Below, in pieces: positions 16,759-26,722 of a DNA stretch of 64,000 nt. Position 1 is the stretch's first letter; each line of letters opens with the position of its first letter. This stretch comes from Virgibacillus ihumii (GTDB taxonomy: Bacteria > Bacillota > Bacilli > Bacillales > Amphibacillaceae), in the NCBI RefSeq assembly GCF_902726655.1, contig NZ_CACVAN010000001.1, positions 1,550,001 to 1,614,000 on the forward strand. Direction: 5' to 3'. A program made the translations under genes and the position numbers. Below the pieces are notes generated by a model. That model was not told the origin of the DNA, made no database searches, and worked only from the letters and a program-made list of their open reading frames with translations.

Positions 16759-18087
16759 TTGAAAGCATTAACCAGATTTTTTGACCGGATGGTGCAGCGT
16801 TACTTACCTGACGCGTTTCTGTTTGCCATAATTTTAACATTGGTCGTTTTCGTGTTAGGAATTGCCATTATGGGCAGTTCACCGGTTGAGATGGTTCAGT
16901 ACTGGGGTGATGGTTTCTGGGATTTGCTTGCCTTTGCCATGCAGATGTCGCTCATCGTTGTGACCGGTTATATCCTGGCAAGTACACCGGTTGTCCGAAA
17001 AATACTTACGAAAATTAGTACCCTTGCCAATACACCGGGGCAAGCAATTATTTTGGTCACATTCGTCGCAGGAATTGCATGTCTGATTAACTACGGATTC
17101 GGGCTTGTAGTCGGGGCACTGCTGGCGATTCATGTAGCAAGGCGTGTACCAACTGTTGACTATCGTCTGCTCATGGCCAGTGCCTACAGCGGATTCCTAT
17201 TATGACATGGCGGGCTTTCCGGGTCGATTCCATTACTAATTGCAACTCCGGGTCATTTTCTGGAAGATACGATGGGGACGATCCCAGTTACGGAAACACT
17301 TTTTAGCAGTTTTAATATTTTCATTGTTGTTGTGTTATTAGTGACACTGCCTTTCCTGAACCGATTTTTAATGAAATCACGAGACACATTAAGCAATACG
17401 GATGCTTCCACTTGGAAAACCGATGATGAAAGTGTCAATGAAGGAATTCCTGTTAAAAGTTCTATGACACCGGCTGAACACCTGGAAAACAGCCAGATTA
17501 TTTCGTTACTGATTGGCATCATGGGGCTTGGATTTATCCTTTACCATTTTACAACAAACGGCTTTGATTTGAACATCAACATCGTCAACTTTATCTTCCT
17601 TTTCCTAGGAATTATTTTTCATCGGACACCACAGCGTTTTCTCAACAGTGTTACAAATGCAGTGAAAAATGTGGGCGGAATTATCATTCAGTTTCCGTTC
17701 TATGCCGGAATTATGGGGATGATGGTTGCTTCCGGACTTTCCGAGGAAATGTCGATGTGGTTTGTCAGCATTTCCACTGAGTTTACACTTCCATTATGGA
17801 CGTTTATCAGTGCCGGGCTCGTTAACTTCTTCGTTCCATCCGGTGGCGGACAATGGGCGGTACAGGGACCAATTATGATTCCAGCCGCGTTGGAGATTGG
17901 TGCTGACACGGCAAAAACAGCCATGGCAGTTGCTTGGGGAGATGCCTGGACAAACATGATTCAGCCATTTTGGGCATTACCTCTCCTTGCAATCGCAGGT
18001 CTGAAAGTACGAGACATTATGGGCTTTTGTGTAATGATTCTGATATACAGCTTTTTTCCGATTGCAATCGGGCTACTGTTTTTCTAA
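16759..18087 (+). pseudogene. atoE: AtoE-type short-chain fatty acid transporter, interrupted by TGA
   Basis: A TTG at 16759 lies behind AAAGGGGG. From there 442 codons run in one frame to 18087 with a single interruption: TGA at 17203-17205. The residues around it read AYSGFLL-stop-HGGLSGSIPL; in AtoE/TtgE family members this position is tryptophan (WHGGLSGS), so TGG has become TGA. The two halves (148 and 293 residues) carry the usual helices, including MVQRYLPDAFLFAIIL at the N-terminus and FVPSGGGQWAVQGP near the C-terminus. The family imports short-chain fatty acids such as acetoacetate or butyrate. No other damage is seen, so the mutation is recent, or is a sequencing error. Confidence 0.85.
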
Positions 18088-18097
18088 CAATGAAAGA

Positions 18098-18325
18098 GGT
18101 TGGGACAAATCAAAAAAAGTAATTAAAAAAGCGAACAATTTTAGAGACTAGCGGAGGAAATATACGTAGACTCCTGCGGGAGGACAGGCCTAGATGAGAC
18201 CCCGCAGTGCGTAAGCAAGAGGAAGGCTCAACAGCCGCCCGCGGAAAGCGAAGTATATTTCCGGAGCGGCTGACCCCACCATTTAATTCGTTTTTTCTTT
18301 TGATAAATCACTTTTTGTCCCAGCC
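18098..18325. repeat. 228-bp Bacillaceae dispersed repeat with inverted ends
   Basis: GGTTGGGACAAA at the left end is answered by TTTGTCCCAGCC at the right end. Inside is a G/C-rich, structured core: GACTCCTGCGGGAGGACAGG, GAGACCCCGCAG, CCGCCCGCGGAAAGCGAAG and TTCCGGAGCGGC, with flanking AAATATAC / GTATATTT complements. This core is the same kind of sequence that recurs in many copies in Bacillaceae genomes. It has no coding capacity. It fills the gap between atoE and the EamA gene and may act as a terminator or be a non-autonomous mobile element. Confidence 0.7.
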
Positions 18326-18417
18326 ACTTATTTTGTCAGGGATAACCTTAAATTTTATTGGGTTTTGTCCAAATCGCTTATGATGTTCTTTCCGAATTAC
18401 ATGCTGTTCTCTCCCAT

Positions 18418-19365
18418 TTAGGAGCTGCTATCTCCAGAATAAGTATTGCCGGCTTCAGGTCCTTCAGTTGTTTGTTTTCCTTTCGACAATTGTGCTACAG
18501 AAATTCCCACGATGATGAGCAAAGATCCGGCAATTACACCGGTGGTCAAATTTTCATCCAGCAGCCACCAGCCGAGAAACAGTCCGAATACCGGAACGAG
18601 CAATGTTGACAACGTTGCACTGACCATATCGATGACACTCAATATGACAAACCAAACAGTAAAGCAAAGCGCTGAGGCCAGGACACCCGTAAATAATATG
18701 TAGAAAATGCTTTCGCCTGTCAAAACAACCGGTTCCCCCCACTCAGCAAACAATGTCGCAATAATGATACCAAGCGTTCCGAACAACATTTGATACGCAG
18801 ATACCTGCAACTGTGTCATACCCTGCAGATTCAGACGGTAATAAACATTGGCACCCGCCCATGATACTGCTGCAATCACAATCAGCAATTCACCGAAAAT
18901 GATTTGCAGGTCCTGAACAAAAAATATATCCCATCCGAGTATTGTCACCAGACCGAGCATACCCGAAATTAACCCGAGCATTTTTCCTGGCGTAACTTTT
19001 TCACCTAATATCTTTGCTGCAAAAATACTACTCCATAACGGCATGGAATAAAGTAAAACCGATGATTTACCAGCGTTGACAAACTGCATTCCATACATGA
19101 CAAGCAAAAATACAATTGATGTCTGCAAAATTCCGACCACAATCAGGTGTTTCCACATTTCTCTTGGCGGCCTTCTAACTTTCAGAAACAGGACAAACAG
19201 CAGTAATGTGATGGTGCCCGTCCCAAAGCGAAAGGCAGAAAATGTGAAGGGACCCATAAACTGAAGCGATGCTTTCATATAGACCCATGCATAACCCCAA
19301 ATAATGGTAATCAGCAGAATAAGCATCCATACCATCCATTTATGTTTCAAAACAAAATCCTTCAT
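18418..19365 (-). CDS. EamA/DMT-family transporter
   Basis: The 315-residue protein has ten predicted helices arranged as two EamA repeats. The first repeat begins ITIIWGYAWVYMKASL and the second begins IIFGELLIVIAAVSWAGANVYYR. A polar C-terminal tail (KGKQTTEGPEAGNT) follows. Members export amino acids, nucleobases or drugs or import metabolites. Start MKDFVLKHKW follows AGAGGTTTG. It is a single-gene unit convergent with the repeat element; the substrate is unknown. Confidence 0.82.
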   Translation of the reverse strand: MKDFVLKHKWMVWMLILLITIIWGYAWVYMKASLQFMGPFTFSAFRFGTGTITLLLFVLFLKVRRPPREMWKHLIVVGILQTSIVFLLVMYGMQFVNAGKSSVLLYSMPLWSSIFAAKILGEKVTPGKMLGLISGMLGLVTILGWDIFFVQDLQIIFGELLIVIAAVSWAGANVYYRLNLQGMTQLQVSAYQMLFGTLGIIIATLFAEWGEPVVLTGESIFYILFTGVLASALCFTVWFVILSVIDMVSATLSTLLVPVFGLFLGWWLLDENLTTGVIAGSLLIIVGISVAQLSKGKQTTEGPEAGNTYSGDSSS

Positions 19366-19586
19366 TTCGACAAACCTCTTTTATAAACATAATAGTGCCA
19401 GTATAATAATTTCCTATTAAACTGGCAAATACGACAGGTTGCTACATCTTTTTACCCAGACCATTTTACATATTTTTGCAAACTTTCCCAATATTTATGC
19501 GTCTAACGGGGCATGGACGTTTTTCATTTATTCCCTTATTTTGGATATAAGCCTTTACATACATGGCTGAAAGGAGGTGCATTACA

Positions 19587-21275
19587 GTGAAAAAATTGTC
19601 GTATATTACACTGTCACTTCTAGTATTAACACCACTATTCTCAGTAAATAATATTTCCGTCGAAGCAAATGAACTTCCTAAACCTGCAATGGAAAAACCT
19701 GCAAATAAACTTATACACGAACAAGCTCACCCCAATTTTTCGTGGGGAAATCCCGGACCTTCATCCCCTGTATTACATCCTGGATCGATTCGAGGTGCTG
19801 GTATGGTTGCAGAACCATTAATAGAAATTGACACTGTTATGAATAGAATGATAGAAAATGATGTCATGCCCGGTGCTGTTACGTTCGTGGCCCGACGCGG
19901 ACATATCGTTCAGCAAGAAGGATATGGATATTCTGCTATTTACAAGAATGATAACGGTAACACACTGGAAAACCCGATTCGTATGAGCAAAAACACTATT
20001 TTTGATATTGCTTCGCTCAGTAAAATTTTCACGACTATTGCCGCTATGCAATTGTATGAAGAGGGACATTTTGAACTGGATGACCCGGTTGCAAAATACA
20101 TTCCTGAATTTGCACAAAACGGTAAAGAAGATGTCACGATTCAGCAATTGATGACACACACATCCGGGTTCAAACCATGGGTGCCGCTGTATACAATTGG
20201 TGACTCAAGGCAGGACCGCTTGGAGTATGTTTTCCAGTATCCGCTCGAAAACGAACCTGGCACAACCTATACCTACAGTGATTTAAATATGATAACGTTA
20301 GGTGCTCTGGTTGAACGGATTTCCGGTAAGCGATTAGATGAATTTGTAAAAGAATATATAACAGAACCGCTGGATATGAATAATACGATGTATAACCCAC
20401 CGGAAACACTTAAAAATCAGATTGCGGCAACCGAATATCAGCCTTGGACAGACCGGGGACTTGTGTGGGGCGAGGTACATGATGAGAATGCCTGGTCACT
20501 AGGTGGTGTTGCGGGGCATGCCGGTGTTTTTTCTACAGCGAAAGACCTGGCAATCCTGGGCCAGATGATTCTGAATGACGGACGTTATGCAGGCGAACGG
20601 ATTCTTCAACCGGAAACAGTGGAACTGCTCGTACAAAATCAGATACCCGAATTCCCGGGTAATGAGCACGGACTTGGCTGGGAAATTGCACAAGGCTGGT
20701 ACATGGATGCCCTATCTGGCGTTTCAACAATTGGGCATACCGGATTTACCGGCACATCTATTGTCATCGATCAAAACAATGAAACTATCGCCATTTTGTT
20801 AACAAACCGGGTACATCCGACAAGGGACACCGTATCGACAAACCCTGCACGACGGCAGTTTGCTCGTAAGGTAGCAGACAGTATTCCTGTTTCCATCGAT
20901 TCCAATGACGGGGCATGGTTTGCTGGTTACGGAAACAATATGGATAAAATGCTGACCGCTGAAGTGGATATGAACCATGACACTAACCTATCATTTGATA
21001 CGTGGTACAGACTCGAGAACGGTTATGATGTTGGGTATGTTGAAATTTCAACCGACGGGAAAAACTGGACCAAAGCGAGTGACAATTTCACTGGATTCAG
21101 CAGCGGTTGGAAAACACAAAGTGTCCACATTCCGGAAGGGACAAACTATATTCGATTCCGCTACCAGACCGATACCAACACGAATGGCAGAGGCTGGTAT
21201 GTGGCAAACTATAGGTTAGATAGTGGAGAATCATTGGAATTCACAAGTGAGGACTGGGTAAAACGAACGTATTAA
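19587..21275 (+). CDS. Secreted class C beta-lactamase-fold amidase, AmiE-like, with C-terminal jelly-roll domain
   Basis: The start is GTG 19587, 9 bases after AAAGGAGG. Residues 1-27 are a Sec signal peptide. The catalytic domain (about 80-430) is of the class C beta-lactamase fold: SLSK at residue 143 is the SxxK nucleophile motif, YSDLN is the YxN motif and HTGFTG is the third motif. In B. subtilis the equivalent secreted AmiE (YbbE), encoded beside nagZ and namZ, removes the stem peptide from MurNAc-peptides; the same neighbours here support that role. Residues 440-562 (FAGYGNNMDKML onward) add a beta-rich domain like those in immune-inhibitor-type proteases, probably binding sugar or wall. 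First of three co-directional secreted enzymes. Confidence 0.75.
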   Translation: MKKLSYITLSLLVLTPLFSVNNISVEANELPKPAMEKPANKLIHEQAHPNFSWGNPGPSSPVLHPGSIRGAGMVAEPLIEIDTVMNRMIENDVMPGAVTFVARRGHIVQQEGYGYSAIYKNDNGNTLENPIRMSKNTIFDIASLSKIFTTIAAMQLYEEGHFELDDPVAKYIPEFAQNGKEDVTIQQLMTHTSGFKPWVPLYTIGDSRQDRLEYVFQYPLENEPGTTYTYSDLNMITLGALVERISGKRLDEFVKEYITEPLDMNNTMYNPPETLKNQIAATEYQPWTDRGLVWGEVHDENAWSLGGVAGHAGVFSTAKDLAILGQMILNDGRYAGERILQPETVELLVQNQIPEFPGNEHGLGWEIAQGWYMDALSGVSTIGHTGFTGTSIVIDQNNETIAILLTNRVHPTRDTVSTNPARRQFARKVADSIPVSIDSNDGAWFAGYGNNMDKMLTAEVDMNHDTNLSFDTWYRLENGYDVGYVEISTDGKNWTKASDNFTGFSSGWKTQSVHIPEGTNYIRFRYQTDTNTNGRGWYVANYRLDSGESLEFTSEDWVKRTY

Positions 21276-21291
21276 ACGAGGAGGAAAATTA

Positions 21292-23385
21292 ATGAAAATG
21301 CCTTTCAGAATTTCCTTTATCATCACGGCCATCGTCGTTCTAGTTTGTAGTCCGATCACGATTTCAACCGATACAGTTCACGCAGTTGATGAAACGGTGA
21401 CAGATCTAGTTCTTCTGGAAAATGTTCCACAGGCGACTGTCGACGTAACAAATAACGAGGTGGATTTGACCGCATTGCACCTTTACGAAGGTGGACATTT
21501 TAAATCCACCACTAACAACCTGGCTTGGCACTCCACCAATCAAAATGTTGCAACAGTAAATGATCAAGGTGTAGTTACATTCACCGGGCAGCCGGGACGT
21601 TCATTCATTAAAGTAACAGATGGCACCTTTAACGATCGAATTGCCGTTCACTATAAACCGGATAAACAGGGACCCGCTTCCTTTTCCGGAAAAGTTATAA
21701 AACAGGATGGCGACCGCTACAACATCATTGGAAGAGCAATTGAAGGCATGACACTGAAAGAAAAACTCGGACAGATGCTGATGCCCGATTTCCGCACATG
21801 GGAAGGTGAAGATGTTACCGAAATGCTGCCGGAAATCAAGCAGCTTGTAAAAGAATACCATCTGGGTGGTGTCATCCTGTTCCGGGAGAACGTAGTCACA
21901 ACTGAACAAACTGCACGACTCGTGCATGCGTATCAGAAAGCTTCCGAAAAGTATGGCATGCTGGTGACGATCGACCAGGAAGGTGGAATTGTCACACGAT
22001 TGCAGTCTGGCACCGATTTCCCAGGAAATATGGCGCTGGGGGCGACACGCTCTGCTGAACTTTCCTATGATGTCGGAAAAGCAATTGGCGAGGAATTGCA
22101 GGCGCTTGGTATCAATATGAACCTGGCACCTGTTCTTGATGTGAACAATAACCCGGATAACCCGGTTATCGGTGTCCGTTCATTCGGTGGTTCACCGGAA
22201 CTGGTGGCGGAACTCGGGATTGCTTATACTAAAGGACTGCAGAGTACGGGTGTGGCAGCCACTGCAAAACATTTTCCGGGACACGGCGATACTTCTGTTG
22301 ATTCTCACCTTGGGCTGCCTGAGGTTCCATATGGTATGGAACGGCTCAAGGAAGTAGAACTTTACCCATTCCAAAAAGCAATGGAAGCAGATATCGATGC
22401 TATCATGACAGCACATGTTACATTTCCAAAAATTGATGATACCAAAGTCATTTCCAAGAAAACGGGTGAAGAAGTACTGCTTCCAGCAACCCTTTCTCAC
22501 AAGGTTTTAACCGGACTAATGCGGGAACAAATGGGCTTTGATGGTGTCATCATAACCGACGCCCTGAATATGGGCGCAATTACAGATCATTTTGGCTCTG
22601 TTGATGCGGCTATCCGTGCCGTTAAAGCCGGAACAGACATTGTTCTGATGCCGGTCGGACTTGAGGAAGTAGCGGATGGTCTTTACCATGCCATTCAAAG
22701 CGGTGAAATTTCCGTTGATCGAATTGAAGCATCTGTTAAACGGATATTAACGTTAAAAATTGAACGAAATATCATTAAAGCAGAATCCACCCCTCCACCC
22801 GAGGAAATCATAGCGAACGCACAAGAGGTGGTAGGATCAGAAGCGCACCAACAAACTGAGGCTGAAGCAGCTAAAAAATCCATCACACTCGTCAAAAATG
22901 ACAATGTGCTTCCACTTGATCCATCAGCAGACGACAAAATAGCTGTTGTCAGCAGCTCATTTGCCGACAGACTATACAATTCAATTAAAGCACATCATGA
23001 TAACACCATGCTTATCGAAGCATCGGGGTCACTATCTGCCGAACAGCTTGCCAAACTCGAAAACGCAAGTGCGGTTATAGCAGGAACATATACGTACAGT
23101 GTGAGCGGCCGATCACCGGACAGCCCGCAGATGCAGATGGTAAATCAGCTGATAGAAGAACTTGAAACTCCAGTAATTGGGGTTGGCATCAGAAATCCGT
23201 ACGACATTATGGCTTATCCGGAAATAGATGGATACCTGGCACAATACGGTTTCAGGAATGCGAGTTTTGAGGCTTCAGCCAATACCATATTTGGCGAAAA
23301 CAATCCAACCGGACTTTTACCAGTAACCATTCCGGATAATGACGGAGATGTGTTATATGAATTTGGTCACGGACTTTCTTATTAA
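21292..23385 (+). CDS. nagZ: Secreted exo-beta-N-acetylglucosaminidase NagZ (GH3)
   Basis: It follows the amidase gene by 16 bases with GAGGAGG before the ATG. The 697-residue protein has a signal peptide (1-31), then a Big2-like immunoglobulin domain (about 40-125; AWHSTNQNVATVNDQGVVTF), then the GH3 catalytic barrel. KHFPGHGDTSVDSH at about residue 325 is the His-Asp acid/base loop specific to NagZ, and ITDALNMGAI at about 422 carries the nucleophile aspartate. A C-terminal domain (about 520-697) is typical of the Gram-positive two-domain NagZ. It releases GlcNAc from the non-reducing end of muropeptides outside the cell. Confidence 0.93.
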   Translation: MKMPFRISFIITAIVVLVCSPITISTDTVHAVDETVTDLVLLENVPQATVDVTNNEVDLTALHLYEGGHFKSTTNNLAWHSTNQNVATVNDQGVVTFTGQPGRSFIKVTDGTFNDRIAVHYKPDKQGPASFSGKVIKQDGDRYNIIGRAIEGMTLKEKLGQMLMPDFRTWEGEDVTEMLPEIKQLVKEYHLGGVILFRENVVTTEQTARLVHAYQKASEKYGMLVTIDQEGGIVTRLQSGTDFPGNMALGATRSAELSYDVGKAIGEELQALGINMNLAPVLDVNNNPDNPVIGVRSFGGSPELVAELGIAYTKGLQSTGVAATAKHFPGHGDTSVDSHLGLPEVPYGMERLKEVELYPFQKAMEADIDAIMTAHVTFPKIDDTKVISKKTGEEVLLPATLSHKVLTGLMREQMGFDGVIITDALNMGAITDHFGSVDAAIRAVKAGTDIVLMPVGLEEVADGLYHAIQSGEISVDRIEASVKRILTLKIERNIIKAESTPPPEEIIANAQEVVGSEAHQQTEAEAAKKSITLVKNDNVLPLDPSADDKIAVVSSSFADRLYNSIKAHHDNTMLIEASGSLSAEQLAKLENASAVIAGTYTYSVSGRSPDSPQMQMVNQLIEELETPVIGVGIRNPYDIMAYPEIDGYLAQYGFRNASFEASANTIFGENNPTGLLPVTIPDNDGDVLYEFGHGLSY

Positions 23386-23444
23386 CATATTTTGCAGACC
23401 TGATTTTCAGATTATCATAACTTCCTAAAAGGAGCTGTTTATGT

Positions 23445-24707
23445 ATGAAAAAATATGTTGTTGCCGTATTGGCTCTGCTTTTCATATTCGGGTCGATTAC
23501 AGCTGTTTTTGCACACAATGGTGACAATGGGAAACATAAGGGAAAACATAAAAAATTCAAACTGGGTGTAGAAGTGTTACTTGACGAAAAACTACATTTA
23601 ATTGAGGATAAACGGGTTGGCTTAATTACAAATCCAACTGGTGTTGACAAAGAATTGAACAGTGTAGTTGACGTGTTACACAATCATCCGAATGTGAATC
23701 TGACAACACTGTACGGCCCGGAACATGGGGTCCGGGGCAGTGCGCAAGCTGGTGAATATGTCGAGTTTTATATTGATGAAGCGACTGGACTTCCGGTATA
23801 CAGCCTGTACGGTGAAACCCGGAAGCCAACACCAGAGATGCTTGAAAATGTGGATGTGCTCCTGTTTGACATTCAGGATGTAGGAACAAGATTTTACACG
23901 TATATTTACACGATGGCACTTGCCATGGAAGCGGCAGCCGAAAATGATATCCAGTTCATCGTGCTTGACCGTCCAAATCCATTAGGCGGAACGAAAGTAC
24001 AGGGGCCTGTGCTTGATCCGGATTACTCCTCATTTGTCGGGAAATATCCGATACCGCTCCGCCACGGCATGACTGTCGGTGAATTGGCAAAACTATTCAA
24101 TAATGAATATGGTATTGGAGCAGATTTAACAGTCGTGGAAATGCAAGGATGGAAGCGAAACATGTACTATGAAGAAACACCGCTTGAATTTGTGATGCCT
24201 TCACCAAATATGCCAACAACTGACACTGCTTTGGTATATCCGGGAGCAGCACTTATTGAAGGTACAAACGTATCGGAAGGCCGTGGTACAACGAAGCCAT
24301 TCGAATTGATTGGTGCGCCATTTATAAACAGCAAGGAACTCGCTGACACATTAAATGACTTGAACCTGCCAGGCGTCCAATTCCGGGCAGCATCGTTTAC
24401 ACCGCAATTTTCAAAACACAGCGGAACACTAAGTCATGGAATACAAATCCATGTCAAACACAAACCATCGTTCAATCCGGTTACAACCGGTTTGCATATA
24501 GTAAAAACGATTCATGATTTATATCCGGAAGACTTTGAATTCCGGGCTGAAAACAGTCAAGGCATATCATTCTTTGACTATCTGGTCGGTAACGGCTGGA
24601 TCAGAGAAGCGATTGAACAAGGAAAATCAGTGGAATATATGAAAAATCGCTGGCAAAATGACTTAAATGAGTTTAGTAATATCCGAGAAGGGTATTTACT
24701 ATATTAA
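23445..24707 (+). CDS. namZ: Secreted exo-beta-N-acetylmuramidase NamZ (DUF1343)
   Basis: The 420-residue protein has a signal peptide (MKKYVVAVLALLFIFGS) and a lysine/histidine-rich linker. The DUF1343 domain follows: GLITNPTGVD, LYGPEHGVRG, DIQDVGTRFYTYIYTM, VLDRPNPLGG and EGRGTTKPFELIGAP. In B. subtilis this protein (YbbC) is NamZ, which cuts MurNAc from the non-reducing end of peptide-free glycan. With the upstream amidase and NagZ it completes sequential extracellular breakdown of wall fragments to GlcNAc and MurNAc. AGGAG lies upstream of the ATG. The unit ends in a shared terminator. Confidence 0.93.
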   Translation: MKKYVVAVLALLFIFGSITAVFAHNGDNGKHKGKHKKFKLGVEVLLDEKLHLIEDKRVGLITNPTGVDKELNSVVDVLHNHPNVNLTTLYGPEHGVRGSAQAGEYVEFYIDEATGLPVYSLYGETRKPTPEMLENVDVLLFDIQDVGTRFYTYIYTMALAMEAAAENDIQFIVLDRPNPLGGTKVQGPVLDPDYSSFVGKYPIPLRHGMTVGELAKLFNNEYGIGADLTVVEMQGWKRNMYYEETPLEFVMPSPNMPTTDTALVYPGAALIEGTNVSEGRGTTKPFELIGAPFINSKELADTLNDLNLPGVQFRAASFTPQFSKHSGTLSHGIQIHVKHKPSFNPVTTGLHIVKTIHDLYPEDFEFRAENSQGISFFDYLVGNGWIREAIEQGKSVEYMKNRWQNDLNEFSNIREGYLLY

Positions 24708-24737
24708 GAGTTTTTATTGACCCCCCAAAATATTAAA

Positions 24738-24764
24738 GGGTGCCCCGGCATTGCCGGGACACCC
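24738..24764. terminator. Bidirectional terminator between namZ and the ABC importer
   Basis: GGGTGCCCCGGC pairs with GCCGGGACACCC (one mismatch) around a 3-base loop, followed by TTTTTTT on the plus strand. Confidence 0.85.
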
Positions 24765-24805
24765 GATTTTTTTGCTTCCGCAGTGTTCAAATGGTATTTC
24801 ATCTG

Positions 24806-25648
24806 TTAACCTTTTATCGCACCCTCCGTCATCCCTTTCGCAATCCGCTGTTGGAAGATCGCGTATAAGATGATAACCGGAACAATCGCAATAACCAGTC
24901 CCGCAAACAATGTTCCCCATGCATTCGTATACTGCGCTTCACTGCTGATATAGTCAATTGCAAGTGCCAGTGTGTAATTTGATTCCGACTGCAGAAAAAT
25001 CAAAGCCATGAAATACTCATTCCAAAACTGGATTGCATTCATAATCGTAACTGTAATAATACCGGACATGGACAGCGGCGTTATGATTTTCCACAAAATC
25101 CGGTACGGTGACATCCCGTCCATTGCCGCTGATTCTTCCAATGACTTCGGAATCGTGCTCATGAAACTGGTCAGTACAAAGATGGAAAATGGCAGCTGAC
25201 TGACAGCGTAAACCATGGCCAGTCCAAAAATATTATCAAGCAGATTAAACTGGTCCAGCAGGAAGAATAATGGAATCCAACCAAGTACCATCGGAATCAT
25301 CATCGCTGATATATATAACGTAAACAATAGATTACTCCCTTTAAACCGAATACGTTCCAGGGCGTAGGCAGTTGGAATTGCCATCACCAGCGTCAAAATT
25401 GCACCGACTGCTGTTACAATCAAACTGTTAAAAACACTCGTATCAATGTTATATTCAGTCCACGCCGTAGCGAAATTCTGAAACTTCCATGTGTCCGGAA
25501 AGCCCCATGGATTTGCATAAATTTCAGCATTTGATTTAAAAGCACCGATAAACATCCAGATAATCGGATATAACACGGCGATTGACCATAATATTAACGG
25601 TATTCTTATGCCTGTTCGCGCAATTATTTGACCAACACTTCGTTTCAA
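24806..25648 (-). CDS. Sugar ABC importer permease, MalG type (probable amino-sugar importer)
   Basis: The 280-residue protein has six helices and the cytoplasmic EAA loop EESAAMDGMSPYRILWKII that contacts the ATPase. It belongs to the carbohydrate-uptake-1 MalG group. GGAGAGG precedes the start. It is the last gene of the MurK-MurR-MurQ unit, 72 bases after the MalF-type permease, so it is inferred to carry MurNAc or GlcNAc-MurNAc. No ATPase gene is in this unit; a shared MsmX-type ATPase elsewhere is the usual solution in Bacillaceae. Confidence 0.85.
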   Translation of the reverse strand: MKRSVGQIIARTGIRIPLILWSIAVLYPIIWMFIGAFKSNAEIYANPWGFPDTWKFQNFATAWTEYNIDTSVFNSLIVTAVGAILTLVMAIPTAYALERIRFKGSNLLFTLYISAMMIPMVLGWIPLFFLLDQFNLLDNIFGLAMVYAVSQLPFSIFVLTSFMSTIPKSLEESAAMDGMSPYRILWKIITPLSMSGIITVTIMNAIQFWNEYFMALIFLQSESNYTLALAIDYISSEAQYTNAWGTLFAGLVIAIVPVIILYAIFQQRIAKGMTEGAIKG

Positions 25649-25720
25649 GATAACCTCTCCTTTTCTTATGCTGTAAGAAAGTATAAATACTATGAATTCC
25701 TTTAACGCATGCCAAGTTTT

Positions 25721-26614
25721 CTAATATTCTACCTTATCCCGTCGCAGCAGGAACTGCAGAATTAAAACTGTAATAAGTGAAAGAATTAAAATCATGACAC
25801 CAATTGTTGCCCCGTAACCGAAATTGTATTGTACAAAAGCCTGTTCATAGAGATATGAGCCCATAACATGTGTTGCATTATTCGGCCCGCCTTCCGTCAT
25901 AATCTGTACAATGATAAAGGAGCCATTCAATGTTGTAATCACGATATACAAAATGGAGATTTTAATCTGCGGCCATACAAGCGGTAATGTTACTTTCCAA
26001 AATTGCTGCCATTCACTTGCTCCATCAATTTCCGCCGCCTCATAATAGCTTTTCGAGATATTCGCAATACCACCCATTAAAAGCAGCATGAATAAACCAA
26101 TACCTGCCCAGATGGATGGCAGAACAAGACTTGTCAAAGCCCAATCTTCACTTCCAAGCCAAGGCTTTGCCCAACTTTCCAGACCGATGAACTCCAGTCC
26201 GGAATTGATCAAACCAAGACTTGGATTGTAAATAAATGTCCATAAAATACCGATTACAACGACCGACATGATATTCGGGAAGAAAAATATGATCCGGTAA
26301 AATGGCGCTTCTTTTATTTTCAATTGTGTCAAAGCAACGGCAATGAACATGGCCATAATCATAATACCGATGACTTTTGTAATAACAAGAAAATAGTCAT
26401 GCCAGATGGTTGCAGGTATTATCTCGTCCTGGAACAGTGTTATGTAGTTTTCAAATCCAACAAATTCTTTAACCTGTGAAGACCCTGACCATTCAAAAAA
26501 AGAATAATATAATCCGCTGAATAATGGATACAGCGTAAAAATACTAAACATAATGAATGTGGGTACAAGACAAAAGGCTAAAAAAAGATATTTTTGCTTC
26601 TTAGACTGTACCAT
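25721..26614 (-). CDS. Sugar ABC importer permease, MalF type
   Basis: The 297-residue, six-helix protein begins with a cytoplasmic MVQSKKQKYLFL segment and ends LLRRDKVEY. The EAA loop reads EAAEIDGASEWQQFWKVTLP. It pairs with the MalG-type permease downstream and the binding protein upstream (108 bases). The family brings in mono- and oligosaccharides. Its position in the MurQ operon suggests amino-sugar products of the facing secreted hydrolases. Confidence 0.85.
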   Translation of the reverse strand: MVQSKKQKYLFLAFCLVPTFIMFSIFTLYPLFSGLYYSFFEWSGSSQVKEFVGFENYITLFQDEIIPATIWHDYFLVITKVIGIMIMAMFIAVALTQLKIKEAPFYRIIFFFPNIMSVVVIGILWTFIYNPSLGLINSGLEFIGLESWAKPWLGSEDWALTSLVLPSIWAGIGLFMLLLMGGIANISKSYYEAAEIDGASEWQQFWKVTLPLVWPQIKISILYIVITTLNGSFIIVQIMTEGGPNNATHVMGSYLYEQAFVQYNFGYGATIGVMILILSLITVLILQFLLRRDKVEY

Positions 26615-26722
26615 CCAATCACTCTTTCAAATTTTGTATAGATCAAAAGACGATGAAATAAAGAGTATGGAACATAAAGACCAAGAGCCCGCCCTTACAT
26701 TCCATACACCTAAAATTTCAAG

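Noticed and set aside
17203..17205. Selenocysteine or programmed read-through at the atoE TGA
   Set aside because: The family has tryptophan, not cysteine, at this site, and no SECIS-like hairpin follows; a nonsense mutation or sequencing error is simpler.
23252..23683. 143-codon minus-strand frame over the nagZ-namZ junction
   Set aside because: It overlaps two certain genes on the other strand and is low-complexity serine-rich.
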